Part shown: piece after piece, positions 23,641 through 35,050 of the stretch | How positions within the stretch are numbered: position 1 is the first letter of the stretch | Layout: every line of letters begins with the position of its first letter | Notes under the pieces: model-generated | Database searches by the model: none | Seen by the model: only the letters and a program-made list of their open reading frames with translations | What the model was told of the DNA's origin: nothing | Origin: Icerya purchasi | Taxonomy: Eukaryota > Arthropoda > Insecta > Hemiptera > Monophlebidae | Reading direction: 5' to 3' | DNA length: 64,000 nt | Assembly: GCA_039619475.1 (NCBI GenBank) | Contig: CM077115.1 | Location: 506,499,352 to 506,563,351 of the forward strand | Made by a program: the position numbers and the translations under genes

Positions 23641-25300
23641 TTTATCGCTCTTACAAATGTGTTAGTGTGTGTCTTTTCAAGATAAACACTTGCGATCTAC
23701 TTTTACCGGTAATTTTATGTTAAAAATAAATGACAGCGATTGAACGCCCAGATTTGTCAGTTCTTTTATAATACTTACTTTTTTCTTAATTGGTTCGTCA
23801 AGGAGGACATTAGCTCCAGAAATGGGAAGAATCTCAAAATCAAAAATAATTCGAGGGCAGGAATAACACAGAAGCAGAAGGAAATGACAGAATTTAAGAA
23901 GCACCAATAAGAGAAGTAGGGATAACGAATTTTAAGTGAAGAAGAGTAGAAGGTCGATTGTTCAATAGAAGAGAGGTCGAATATTCAAATAAAGCAATAA
24001 CAGAATCACACAAAAAAAGTAATTAGAAGGGGAATGGAAAGGACACAAAATTAAGCAGAAGCAGATGATGAAAAGCGAGAAAACGATGTATGTAGGAAAA
24101 AGACTATGATTAAAGAGTGAAGGCGACAAATAGAGACGGGATTGTGTGGAGCTTTTTTAAGGGAAGTCTAGTGAGCGCGGAAGAAGAGATGGTGAATAAT
24201 TAAATATAGCCGGAATATGAAAATGCGGAATAGGGGAGTTGTGAGCCATAGTGTGCGATGAGTTATTTAAGGAAAGAAGAACAATATTATGAGCTGAAAA
24301 TGTGCCCAGAAATCACTAGAAGCGAAAGAACGGACTAATTGTTCACTAATTTCTCAAGAATCCCCGCAGAAGATCAATGTCAATCGAGTAAAAGTGGAAA
24401 AGGTTATGAATTAGCGTGTAGTGGAAGTATTACATAATTGAAGGAAGATTAGATAGCCTGTAAAGCACTCTTAGAATCCGACATTATGAGCACTTCGTTG
24501 GAAATGAATTATAATGAGAAAACAAAGAGAACAGCGCTTAGAATAGCGAATAGCAATGGATTCCGCATAGAAAATTAAGCAAAAAAAAAGATTGGAAGTT
24601 TAAAAGACCCAGAATCTAATTAAAGCAAGACAACAAAAAAGGGCAGAACCAGATTTGGCCCTTTTGGAATGGTCAGTGTGGATAGTGGTGTGTGTGTGTG
24701 TGTGTGCGTGTGTGTGTAGGAAACAGAGAAAACTTAATCATTAGAAAGTTAAATTCTTGCGACGTGCTGAGAAACAGATTTGGAAAACAGATCGGTAAGG
24801 ACGTTTAATATGATTAGAAAAACTGAAAGAAAAATAAAGCGAAGCTTATCGCGACTACAAATATATGGGAGAAAATGGAGGTTACAAAGGGGATGATATT
24901 TTTTTATTAAAAGTAAATCGCCATTTGTGAAGGATAGGAGTAAGAAGGAACAAGTGAAGAAGAATAGATGGACCGGGGCTTAATGAAAAAGCTGCAATCT
25001 AAATAGGATAGTTGAGAAAGAAGAAACGAGCATGAAATCCAGTAATGGTGGGTCTCAGGGCACCAAAACAAAGACGAAGTCAGGTATTTTGAATGCGATC
25101 TAATTTTGCGAGTAGAGACCTGGACGAGCTTCCATAAATAAAGCGACAATAATCCAGGATAAAGCGGATGATAAAGGATTTACAGAACATGATCATCTCG
25201 CAATTAGTACGAGAAAGGATTTTCCAATAGATTCTATAATACTTATAGAAGAGTCTTAGAAAAAAATATAATTTACGGTTTGTGTGCAACAATTCGTACT
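23640..25300 (-). pseudogene. RNase-H-type LINE, RT thumb to 3' end (copy 3)
   Basis: On the minus strand, 25200-25080 encodes FCKSFIIRFILDYCRFIYG and SLLAKLDRIQNT. This is the conserved LINE reverse-transcriptase thumb segment (x-S-x-I-R-S-x-L-D-Y-x-x-x-x-Y, then L-x-x-L-D-x-I-Q-N). Directly downstream LRLCFGALRPTI follows the usual A-x-R-x-x-x-G-A-x-R-T-T pattern. Toward the 3' end (about 24030-23940) CDSVIALFEYSTS corresponds to CDTNHIFFECASIS of copy 2. The RNase H region between them is too decayed to mark. A (TG)n tract at 24688-24717 lies inside. Stops and frameshifts are frequent. It is 5'-truncated within RT; the ends are approximate. Confidence 0.65.
24688..24717. repeat. (TG)n microsatellite inside LINE copy 3
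   Basis: TG dinucleotides with one TGCGTG interruption. Confidence 0.9.
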
Positions 25301-26690
25301 ATACAAAACTTCAGTAATTTTTCTATAATAATCGTTATATAGATAATTGTGTAGTAACTCGTATTGTTATTTTAACATGTAATAAGTAAAAAATACACAA
25401 ATATAAAATAATCTATAATGATGTGTGTTTTTTACTTATTATATGTTTTCTATAATGCTTCTTAAGCAGTTTTTTTTGTTTTTTTTTTTTTTTTGATATT
25501 ATTGCAAGAATGACGTTGTAATAATATAAACATGTACATTTATTGCCGCTTTGCCGCACCTTAAATATAAATAATTTTATACGAATTTCATCCTCTAAAA
25601 ATAATACATGGGTTCTTTTTTTGAAGTTTTTCTTGACGAAAATGTTTTAAATTGGCAGCAACGTAGAGTTCAGCTTTTGACAATCTATTTCAATGAAAAA
25701 TTTTTCTAAAAGCACTTCCTTATCAAGCGGGATATACATACATATATGTACATGTATTCTGAACATAATTTTTGACAAATTCGAGAACGGGCGCGCATGT
25801 TTACTAGTTAATATACTAGGTATATTTGTTAAAATTTGACTATGAAAAAAATTGTTCGCCTAGTTGGCATTTAAACCGTGAAATTTTAAAAATGCAACCT
25901 GATATTAAAATAACAACAACGCGAAGCGAACAGACGTACACACACATCTACGAAATAGCAACGTAGTCGCATCTCGTCCAGCATCGACAGGGTCAACAAC
26001 GGTATTATTCAAGAGATTTCGTCGAGAAATTGTTGCACTTGCACTTGCACGGGGGGGGGGGACTGTTTACGTTTCCATTGTGTGTCGCACGTCTGATTTT
26101 GAGATATTGGTTTGCCATTATTGACACTGCGAATGAGTCACCGAATTAAAATTGCTCGGGTCATCCATCGGCGGCATGTTCCGCTGCCACAGATCGCGCC
26201 TGTTCACGACCTCGAGAGGCGGCAACGTAATTGCTTTTGCGTTCATGAATTTTCGATATAGGAGGTCTCCTCTGGTCGCGATATTGTTCGAAGGTTGATT
26301 ATGTCGGCGCGCACGTACCGTTGCTTTAATTCCCCGTACCCGCAACCTCCCGCATACGACTGCGGTTGAATTCCATTTAAATCGTAATAGCCGTATATTT
26401 CCCACATCTTAATCATTTTCTTTTCCTAACATTATGGCGTCCCCCTATATAATTTATGTTTTCTGCAGTTCGTTTCAATGACGCGTTAAAAGTGCATCTG
26501 ACGAAGCAGGGGTAAAAAAAGTATTCTCGACGACCGTATGATAATTACAACGTAAAGTGATTTTCGACCGACTTAATAATTCCCTTATCGCAGCACTGCT
26601 GACGGTATGTATGCACAACCGGCTTTTCAGAGTTGTAAAATGATTTTCTCGATTAATGTGTATCAACGGAAGAACAACTGTATGATATCA
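25300..26690. other. AT-rich spacer
   Basis: Contains the hairpin at 25375-25446, a G run of 11 at 26051-26061 and a GC-richer patch at about 26150-26410. On the minus strand that patch has an ATG at 26407 and a 53-codon frame starting M-W-E-I-Y-G-Y-Y-D-L-N, with ACG/GTACGT as a possible donor near 26320. No family is recognised. Confidence 0.4.
25375..25446. repeat. AT-rich inverted repeat (25-bp arms)
   Basis: ACATGTAATAAGTAAAAAAT continuing to ACACA (25375-25399) pairs with 25422-25446 with two mismatches across a 22-nt loop. It could be a small palindromic element or a hairpin RNA; high AT content makes chance somewhat more likely. Confidence 0.7.
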
Positions 26691-27010
26691 AGGGCGTCTC
26701 CAGCCGATGAGCTGGGGGGGGGATGAGTTGCCAGCCACCAGGGAGGGATAAGATGATAGAAAGAGGATATGAGTTATAGGAAAAAAATAAAATTTATAAG
26801 TTGTAACGGCTTAATAAATTATTAAGCAAGAATGAAATCTTAATTAAAACATAATCTTCCGAGGGTTTCTGGCAAATTGTTCTACTACTTTCATTATAAA
26901 AGTCTTCCAAATTGTCGATGATTACGCGCCTATAAATACTCATCATGGCCAGTTGATTAAAAAGTTTCGAGGCCCCAGAGGGAGCAGCTGTCCCCCGCTG
27001 GCGACGCCCA
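26691..27010. mobile_element. MITE-like element with 12-bp target duplication, copy 1
   Basis: A 320-bp element. Its left end AGGGCGTCTCCAGC and the complement of its right end, TGGGCGTCGCCAGC, form an imperfect 14-bp terminal inverted repeat. It is flanked by the exact direct repeat TGTATGATATCA at 26679-26690 and 27011-27022. A diverged copy lies at 52978-53230 in the same orientation. Shared internal blocks include AAGATGATAGAAA, GAGTTATAGGAAAAA, TTTCTGGCAAATTGTTC and CGCGCCTATAAATACTCATC. It has no transposase. Terminal repeats suggest a DNA transposon; the 12-bp duplication is longer than usual for common superfamilies (hAT 8, P 7-8, Mutator about 9-11), so the class is open. Confidence 0.85.
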
Positions 27011-27022
27011 TGTATGATATCA

Positions 27023-28755
27023 TGTTTAATATTGTACGGAATGAAAGGTAGTGTAGGTAAAAACAGTAATTTCTCTTTAGTCATTTTCGGAGAATAAGCC
27101 CGTCTACATATATATATTTGTGATAACCAATGATGCTTTGCATAATGGTTTGAGTATTCTGTACGTAGCTGAGATTAAACATTTTGCTCGCAGACACGCA
27201 TACTGATTGGAAGGGTACCCGAACAAGCTGGCTGTACAATTACTATATATCGTTTAAGTTGTGCGCAGATTAAGGCGCCTTAAACCTCCAGAGACTTACT
27301 GCAGGGACACGGATAATAGGTGAGTGCCGGTACCCGCTCTTCCTTTCATGACAGCTCTAAATCAAAAACTTCGCTGAATCTTGTTGGCCAGATTGCGACG
27401 TGAAATAATATATATAGAAAAAAAAAAAAAAAAAATCTATAGTGCGAAAAGAGGTAATAATTAGGCCCGCGAATATTTAAAAATTTTGTACGAGGTTAAA
27501 AATACGCGCATCCCCCCCCCCGTACATTTCTCAAGTTCAGAGCATCTCCCAATTTCAAAATTAAGCCTTCGCTCGAGCGCTGAAAGTTGAAAATATTTGA
27601 AAAAAAAAGTATTTATTTTTCCGGGCATTAACGAAACCGTATCTTATTTCCTTAACGAAAGTTTTAAAGTTGGCGAAAATTTCAAAAAAGCACCAAAAAC
27701 GACTGTAGGAATTGAATGATAAGTGAAAAATACCGGATATTGCAAACTTAAAATCAAATTCTTTCTTTCGAATTTAGTATTACGTGAACATAAATATTAC
27801 GGGTTCAACTATACAGAATCCGTAACGCGTGAATGATCATGCTTGACTGACGGTCTCACCTTGTTTTTAACCGTGTTCTTTTATAATTTTCGATTGATAT
27901 AATACGGATAGACCAACTAAAAATGATGCGTTACTTTCAGTACTGTACACAGCACCCGAGTGTAATTCTTTAAAGAGCGTATAATGTTCAAATTCCATCA
28001 GTGATAAGCTCGTAAATCGCATTTTGAGGAGTGATTTGAAATTCATTATCTCTCAAAATAACTAGAGCCTTTTTTATTTTCAGAAATATAATTGAAATTT
28101 AAGAAATCACCGACATGTATCGGGAACACAGTCTTCTCCCGTGTACATGATGTGCCACCATTTAAAGCTACATCGAATTTGTATTTCCATAACTCACGTT
28201 GGTAATTAAGCCATTCGCACTTATTGCCCCCCCCCCCCCATCACCGTTTATAAAAATGTAGCGGTTCATATTTATCTTTTTTTGGTTAATTTTTGCATGT
28301 TTATATTAAGAATATCTCTCTGTGAGAGGAAACCCTGCTTCCGGCGTTTATTTTGATGACCAGTATTTCTGTTCACTGATGCTCAATGGTGTACTCATAC
28401 GGGGTACCCCACCACTGTGATCCATTCGGATTAATGAAGAATCATTTGAATATAAGAGATACACACGAAAAAACCAGAATAAATATACGCTAGGAATATA
28501 TATTAATTGAAATAAAACTTGAAGAAAACATTTTTTGCACTTAACCATTCGTAATATATTTGTTTATTTCCTGGAAACAACTCCCCGTTTTTAGCAATGT
28601 AATTTAAGAAGAAAAAAAAATCCAAAAAAAAAGAAGAATGTATCTTTTAATTTTTTAATTGCGCTAAAAATAAAACCGAACATTTTTCGAACGATAATAT
28701 ATAAAAAAGAAAAACGAAAAAAAAAAAAAAAAAAAAATCTCCATTTGCGATTGAG
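27023..28755. other. AT-rich spacer
   Basis: No gene seen. A run of 18 A at 27418-27435, C runs at 27512-27521 and 28227-28239, A run near 28718-28738. The segment 27905-28040 has weak similarity to 20690-20820 (shared block TTACTTTCAGTACT). Confidence 0.5.
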
Positions 28756-28759
28756 AAAT

Positions 28760-29435
28760 AGACACTTTTGCAGATGACACTGCAATTTTTTTATACAGGC
28801 ACCTTAGTAGAAACTATCAATAATAATCTTCAATCAGTTTATCAACATGGTTCAAACGATGGCGTACAGAGTGATCAATGAGAAAAAGTGTGGGCATTTT
28901 AAGGTTTAAAAATAAGAAAAACGGTAGTACATCAGATAATTTTATCTTAACGATACGGCGGTTATACCTATTAAAGAAACGGTATAATACCTCGGAATTC
29001 ACTTAGATAAAAAATTAACTCGGAAGACACACATAGGAAAGAAAAGGAATGAAATGAACTTGAAATATAGAAACCTACTGTGGCTTTTGCGAAGGATATC
29101 AGAGAACTGTCCCTGGAAAGTACTACTACACAAACAAATATTGAAACCAATCTGGACATACGGATGTCAACTCTGCGGATGTGTTAAGCCGAGTAACATT
29201 GTGCAGATACAACGTTTCGAAAATAAAATCCTGCGAGAAATTACAGATGCTTCGTCGTGGTACATCACCAATCATACATTACATACAGATATAAGTACAA
29301 TCAGTGAAAAAATCAAAAAAAGTTGCAAAACGGTGGTAGTACTGTCGAAAGCTAGGACGCCGCACAAATAGCCTGGCCGTGTTGCATTACTAGATAATTC
29401 CGATGAAATCAGACGCTTGATAAAGCATATTGCTG
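28760..29435 (+). pseudogene. Jockey-type LINE reverse transcriptase, C-terminal part
   Basis: It begins at 28763 with TFADDT, the catalytic F-A-D-D motif of non-LTR reverse transcriptase. Through frameshifts it continues to YLGIHLDKKLT-like sequence near 29000. An open frame at 29054-29371 then carries LKYRNLLWLL, ILKPIWTYGCQLCGC and IQRFENKILREITDA, the diagnostic thumb/connection region of insect jockey elements, followed by LHTDISTISEKIKK. After a frameshift VALLDNSDEIRRL (about 29380-29415) is the normal C-terminus of jockey ORF2. The element is 5'-truncated at or just before the catalytic motif and has no visible poly-A tail, although A9 occurs at 29572-29580. It is a dead fragment. Confidence 0.9.
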
Positions 29436-31200
29436 TAGGGTGCAAATATATTAAGCCGGATACCAGATGAAACTCGTATCGCTGGATAAGAGTATCCACA
29501 AATTATCATCACCCGCACGCCAAGTGCTAGATAGCCCACAAGGCTAGTCACGCACTCACGGAAGAGGGGGGAAAAAAAAAATTCAAGCATTTTGCACCTA
29601 GATACGAAAAAAACCTCTTCGGCCTCTGATAAATAAAGGGATGGAATTTTATTTCGTTTCTAATTTTGATATTTTTTTGCAGCCATTCGATGTATATATA
29701 AAATTTTGTGTAAAATGACTGGAAAACGCAAAACATTACTAATAATGACTTTTAAACGTGTTTTTATTATTACGATTTAAACTTACATATATCTAACTTA
29801 CATCTCAATTAATTGGTTTGCTAAAATGATCGCAGTGCGCATGACAGACATAATTTTCCTTCATGTTACCTCGCTGTTTAATAAAATTGTGTGCCCGATA
29901 TTTTCACATCAAAGCGTTTACGGATTTCGACGTAATATAGTCCATTTTCTTTTTTTTTTTCTTTGCAATTTTTAATATCCCTCGCGCGAACTCCGTAGGA
30001 TAATACGTAATTGTAAAACATTTGATAAGTAGACAAATTTCGATGTAAAATATGTGTAAGGTTATCAGCTTGTAATCCCGATCGACAAGCGCGAGCCTGA
30101 CAAGTACTGCAAGATGCCGTATAAAAAAAGTAAAGTAAAGCAAAACAAGTGTGAAGTTAAGGTCACAATGTAATAAGCCCAACGGTACTGCAATATAAAA
30201 ATGAAACTATATCTGCTAATGTACGTGTTCTGCTGAGTTTGAAATTACGCAAAGTTAAAAATTTCAGACGACGACATGGCGCTTTAGCCGAAAATTTGCG
30301 AATTGTAGTCAAACCTAAACTCTAGAGAATGAGAAAAAAATCGTTTCAAGAAAATCAAATATAACCGCGAATATCGTCGATATCGATGTTGTTGCTATAG
30401 TTAAGGGGTAGGTAACCGGATCTTGTAGCAGTGGTACCTGCGAAACTATCTCGTCTTTCAGAAGGTAGTAGCCGAGTTATTAAATTGCAATGTGCACAGA
30501 CGATTTCAGCGGCAACGATGCTAGTATTATTGTGTACGGTGCGAACGATATCGGGGAAAATAAATAAAAGTACGGTAAACGACGGTCCTTTTAAAAAAAA
30601 ACATTTTACTTTTTACGATGTCTGTGAACATAACGGTTCCTAGCGCCCCCGTGTTAAAGCAGTTGCTCCGATTACGCCGGAACACAGTTTAACATCCGTT
30701 CACAACAGGTACGACGACGAGTTTATTGCAGACTAAAAAACAACAATTTCCCGAGCTTGCTCTTGATAAAATATTGATTTCTCTCCATTGGTGTTGTGGT
30801 ATCTTCTGGGAAAAAATTTAATGGAAAATTTTTGATTTTAAATTGTAAGAATATTATTTCGATCTGATCGAAAAGTTGTTTTTTTTTGGGGGGGGGCGCA
30901 TTTTTCCTCAATTCCAATAACGAAAAAAGGTCTCTACAGTAAAAAACCCTCTCTGGCTGCTATTGAAAAAGTAGTGGACATTTTGAAAATTCCTTGGCTA
31001 ATTTTTATCCGGTTTTGTTAAAAATTCCCCTTTTCTTTATTATTTCAATCTACATTTTCACAGTTATTAACATTTTAAGTTTTTCCCATTTATTATATTA
31101 AAAATATATTAATAAGTACTTATCTTTAAAAATTGATGACTACTATTCTGTACTCACCGATACTCATCGAGGTTACTCATGTAAGACCGATGGTGCTTGG
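29435..31200. other. AT-rich spacer
   Basis: No gene seen apart from a SINE tail fragment at 30126-30190. A T8G9 junction at 30880-30896 and a (TTA)n run near 31229-31252 are present. Confidence 0.5.
30126..30190 (-). mobile_element. SINE 3' fragment
   Basis: AAAGTAAAGTAAAGC followed by GTGAAGTTAAGGTCACAATG and TAAGCCCAACGGTAC matches the complement of the 3' end of the SINE at 56204-56426, including its (TTTAC) tail. Only about 60 bp of 3' end is present, so it is a severely 5'-truncated copy. Confidence 0.75.
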
Positions 31201-32262
31201 TTCGATTTCGAATAAACAACGAAGATCATTATTATTATTATTATTATTATTATCTTTTTTTTCGCATCGGATTCACAACCTTTAGCCAGTTTTGCTCGAA
31301 ACTATCTTAACTCTACTTCTTTAAATTAGCTACTTATATTAGAACAAAGTGACTAATAAAATGAATTTGGCGTAAAGACATAAGAATGGGAATTTAAATA
31401 TGATCATTTTCCGAAATGGTTGAATCGGATAGTTCTTGAAAAGGAAGAGCAGAAAAGATATCAATATGTATCTAGCTTTTTCGATCAACTCGTTTGTAAG
31501 TAGGGAAGTTTTCGAATGTAGAAACTGAACGAACACATTTAAAGGTAGGTGTAACTATGAATGAAGCGTTTAGTTCCATGACGATTGGATGACGGTGCTC
31601 GGTGAGGAGGAGAACAGAACGGGAGAGAATATTAGTGAATAGAATTTAGGAAATTAAGTTGCATTAAAATAAAGGATCACAATCGATTAGAGAGCTGTTA
31701 GGGAGCCCAGAATTAACTAAGGATTGAAAAATAGTCCGGACAAATTCCTCTGAAGATTAAGGAAATGTTTGAAATAGGATGGAGAAGGAAAATTTCGGAG
31801 AGAGTAATTAAAATACGAGCCGGTCGCTGTAGGAACTCATTAGACTAGCTGTGGTTAAAACCGATAGTAGTGATAGAAATGTTAGACCAAGAGGGATAAA
31901 TATGGACTTTCATAATAGATAGTGGAGAAAATTATTTTTCCAAAAAGGATGCGATTTTCAAGAATAGCACCGCTGTTGTTATCATTTAAGTAGCCAAATT
32001 AGGGAAGGACCGGGTGTTCCAGTCATCTCCAATAATAACAGTCGGAGAACAGAATTGAGAAACAGAGTGGGAGAAAAAGCATAGACAGAAATTATGTTAA
32101 GCGAACGATAAAATTGGAACGCATGGGAAAATGTGTAAAATATTAGGTTGATTTGAACCGGATGAGGAATTAAAGAAAACATATCGTATGAACGGAAGAA
32201 AATGATATTTCTAATCTGGATTGCGAGTCCATGGTAATCATGGCCGCGAACGCATTTGATTA
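31200..32262 (-). pseudogene. LINE endonuclease-domain fragment (copy 4)
   Basis: The minus strand encodes remains of an apurinic-type LINE endonuclease. Near 32255-32200 CVRGHDYHGLAIQIRN fits the G-Y-x-G-x-A-I-L-I-R element. At 32030-32010 GDDWNTRS matches the catalytic G-D-F/W-N motif. After a frame change, NDNNSGAILENR (about 31990-31950) corresponds to the N-x-R-G-x-x-L-x-E block that follows it. The rest down to about 31200 is pyrimidine-rich like the RNase-H LINE family and may be the EN-RT linker. Frames are broken. It lies 3' of copy 5 in minus-strand order, so it is a separate insertion rather than the front of that copy. Confidence 0.6.
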
Positions 32263-32902
32263 GCTTGTAAATCGTATGACATATCTGATGGTAGCCATGT
32301 TTCTCGGAGATAAGGGCGAATGTTACGGACGTATTGTTGAAAATAGCAATTTATTTAATAAAACACGAAACGAACTTACCGAATTATTCAGAAACAGCGA
32401 ACATATTCATTTCTATCGTGAACAAAAAATGTATTATATATTCTATAAAAATCGCAAACTACAAAATGAAGCGATACATTTATTCCGCAAACGGAATTTA
32501 AAGCAGACGTTAATTAATTTATTGCGAAATAAACAAAAAAAAAAACAATGAAATGAACCGGGTTTCACATGAACGAATAATAAACTGCAGCGAATAACGA
32601 AAAAAATTGTATTACACCGAAAATTACCGGCGGGTTAACAGCGAATAGAATGAATTAGATCAGTAAATCGATTAATAGGATCGAAACGAGAATACAAAGA
32701 TAAAAGTGAAACAACGATAAAGAACGAAAAATTGAATGTAAAACAATCGAGACAAAATTCAATAATGATTGTCAGAGAAAACGAAAATCCATCGAAACGT
32801 GTGTCTGGCCACGGTAATATTAATATAATAAACTAAATGCAGCACAGGTTTTTACCATTTCGATCTTATTGTTTCTTAACAATAGATCCTGTTTAAGGAA
32901 AC

Positions 32903-32963
32903 TTTTTTTTCCTTTTTTTTCCCTTTTTTTTCCTTTTTTTTTCCTTTTTTTTTTTTTTTTTTT
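32903..32963. repeat. T-rich (TTTTTTTTCC)n-like tract
   Basis: Five blocks of 7-9 T separated by CC or CCC, ending in a run of about 21 T. Confidence 0.9.
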
Positions 32964-33286
32964 GTGTTTATCTAAATTGACATTAGCTTATGATAACGTT
33001 CATTACGATCTTAAGGTGTACCATTTGTCAGTGATATCATCAAAGATTTTGCCAAGCAGCATGAAGAGCGGCTTTTTTGTCAATACGGAAGCAATTAAAC
33101 TTCCCGATACTCAATCGGATACCCCAGAGACGCCTTAAGTGTAATAAACCAAAAAAAATCTAATCTTGTAAACAATAATGTAACGAAGCTTTAAATTGCT
33201 CCACACTCGTTTGTATCATCTGACAAGATGCGTTCTGCGTTAGGTGATAATCATGTCATCAACAGAGTTACTTATTTAAACCCCTT

Positions 33287-33308
33287 AAAAAAAAAAAAAA
33301 AAAAAAAA
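33287..33308. repeat. poly-A tract (22 bp)
   Basis: Uninterrupted A run close to the 3' edge of the minus-strand LINE, but on the wrong strand to be its tail. Confidence 0.9.
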
Positions 33309-33389
33309 CCCTGAAGTTAAAATATTGTAACGGGGCTCTATATGCATACAATATATTATAATAAAAAAAAAAGGAAATGAGAAAAGAAA

Positions 33390-34600
33390 GAGAGTATCAG
33401 ACATGTATGCGATCAAATTCAGAGGATAGAAAGATTCAGAACAACGAAAAGGAGACGATAAGAAGTGAAAACGCGAAGTAAGAGTTGTAAAGTCGACTGA
33501 TACAAGCGAAGAGTAGAAAGATGAACAAAATGTGATCTGTATCGCATATACAAAGTTGTGAGAATAAGGACAAAATGGAAAGGAAACGAGAGAAAAGTGG
33601 AAAAGCGATGCAGGAAGCAAACTAAGCCCAAAGCGCGGGCGTCAGATTGTGAAAGAAAGTGTTAAACGTCGCATAGAGGGAAAATTGAAAAATCAGGGCT
33701 AAAACATTAGGTTGAACCGAGAGATAATAAAAGAAATCAGGATTTGAAAATAAGAAGAAATCAGGATTTGAAAATAAGAAGAAATCAGGATTTGAAAATA
33801 AGAAGAAATCAGGATTTGAAAATAAGAAGAAATCAGGATTTGAAAATAAGAAGAAATCAGGATTTGAAAATAAGAAGAAATCAGGATTTGAAAATAAGAA
33901 GAAATCAGGATTTGAAAATAAGAAGAAATCAGGATTTGAAAATAAGAAGAAATCAGGATTTGAAAATAAGAAGAAATCAGGATTTGAAAATAAGAAGAAA
34001 TCAGGATTTGAAAATAAGAAGAAATCAGGATTTGAAAATAAGAAGAAATCAGGATTTGAAAATAAGAAGAAATAGCAGGTAAACCATAGTTTGGAGTAAA
34101 CAGTAGCGGAGAAGAGATGAAAATGAACTAAAAAATCTACCGACATCGATAGATGAACGGGCTACTACATATAATATATATATAGGCTGAGTGTCGTTAC
34201 TATTTCAGAGGTGTTCCGAAATGTACAATAGGTTAATTTGAATGAAGTGAGAAAGAAAAATGTTATGGATGAGAGAGCGTATGATTATGTAATCGGCAGA
34301 AGGGGAAGAAAGAGAAGATGAAATGGCTTTTGACACGCTGTGAAAATGTGATGTAATGAAGACTTCACGAGAGACTAGGGAAGAGGTGATAAAAAAGACG
34401 GCCCTTGAAATGACACTCGGCACAGAAAATAAAACAGAAGGAGGAAAGTTTAAGGATGGACAGAAGAAGGCTCGGTGAAAATCGTAAAGTGTTTTTGGGA
34501 AAAGAGAGCCCGAGGTATTCAAGTACTTTGATTTAACAATGTCTTGGTGGCTGGGTAGAGAGTGAAGGCAATTAATAGGTTATGGAAAAATTGAAAGAAA
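33390..34600 (-). pseudogene. RNase-H-type LINE, RT to 3' end (copy 5)
   Basis: On the minus strand near 34525-34480, EYLGLSF and LRFSPS fit the Y-L-G-x-x-x-D-x-x-L-x-F segment of the LINE reverse-transcriptase thumb. At 33620-33530, LPASLFHFSLVSFPFCPYS aligns with LPASSFRFSMSSSPFCSFH of copy 2, followed by the degraded zinc motif (IQITFCSSFY). A 343-bp array of 24-bp units (33731-34073) interrupts the RNase H region. Frames are disrupted throughout and the coding strand is pyrimidine-rich as in the other copies. Edges are approximate. Confidence 0.6.
33731..34073. repeat. 24-bp minisatellite, 14.3 copies
   Basis: Fourteen head-to-tail units of AAGAAATCAGGATTTGAAAA plus TAAG, with no differences that I can see between units. 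Because 24 is a multiple of three, both strands show long artefactual frames: an eight-residue K-I-R-R-N-Q-D-L repeat on plus, F-L-F-S-N-P-D-F on minus. There are no spacers, so it is not CRISPR-like. The homogeneity points to very recent expansion or an assembly-sensitive locus. Confidence 0.98.
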
Positions 34601-34782
34601 ATGAATTCTTGTTAGCTCTATGACAATTTCATTGTAAACTATTAACACGGTAGCGAGCGTAATAAATTTCAGGACTATTAAAGAAAAGCGAAATATAAAT
34701 GCGATATAATGCTCGGGGTGGATAGTTTCGTTTCGTTGTTAATATCGATTATATGTGTGCCGATTAGTCTCGTAAGTTAGTC

Positions 34783-35050
34783 ATATCCTTGATAGAGTAT
34801 TGTGGATTGTGAATGTTCAACAATGTACTTAAGGTTCTAATGGATCTGACGAGAATACTGGAGCGAATTCCTTTCTACTTTTGGATTATCTGCCTTTTCT
34901 TTCCCCCAGATAATTCTCTGGTATAACCAATTCAATTTCTGAAATTGAATGTATACTTGGGAGCGACTTGGGATCCGAAACGAGACAGGTCTCTCGATGT
35001 GACACCTATGATTTGGTAGCCGAGTACTTTAATTAATATACTACCGCGGT
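34783..35050 (-). mobile_element. tRNA-related SINE, copy 1
   Basis: On the minus strand it starts with CGGTAGTATATTAATTAAAG and ACTCGGCTACCAAATCATAG, then CCTGTCTCGTTTCGGATCC and AAGTATACATTCAATTTCAG, and ends near CCACAATACTCTATCAAGG. It matches the outer SINE at 56045-56566 almost throughout except for that copy's insertion. The head (GGCTNCCAAA...AGGT) resembles a tRNA anticodon arm, so a tRNA-derived promoter is inferred. The (TTTAC) tail seen in other copies is missing here. Confidence 0.75.

Larger units (their letters stand above)
32263..33390. other. AT-rich spacer
   Basis: An open frame at 32276-32551 (91 codons, Lys/Arg/Asn-rich) has no recognised motif. A T-rich tract with CC interruptions runs 32903-32963, and 22 A occupy 33287-33308. 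Confidence 0.5.

Noticed and set aside
32276..32551. 91-codon Lys/Arg/Asn-rich plus-strand frame
   Set aside because: AT-driven composition, no motif, ends in a poly-A stretch.
33731..34073. CRISPR-like array
   Set aside because: Units are contiguous without spacers, and the sequence context is an insect-type LINE.
33622..34146. 174-codon frame with an eight-residue repeat (and its plus-strand counterpart)
   Set aside because: The 24-bp array is a multiple of three and simply stays open; flanks belong to a decayed LINE.
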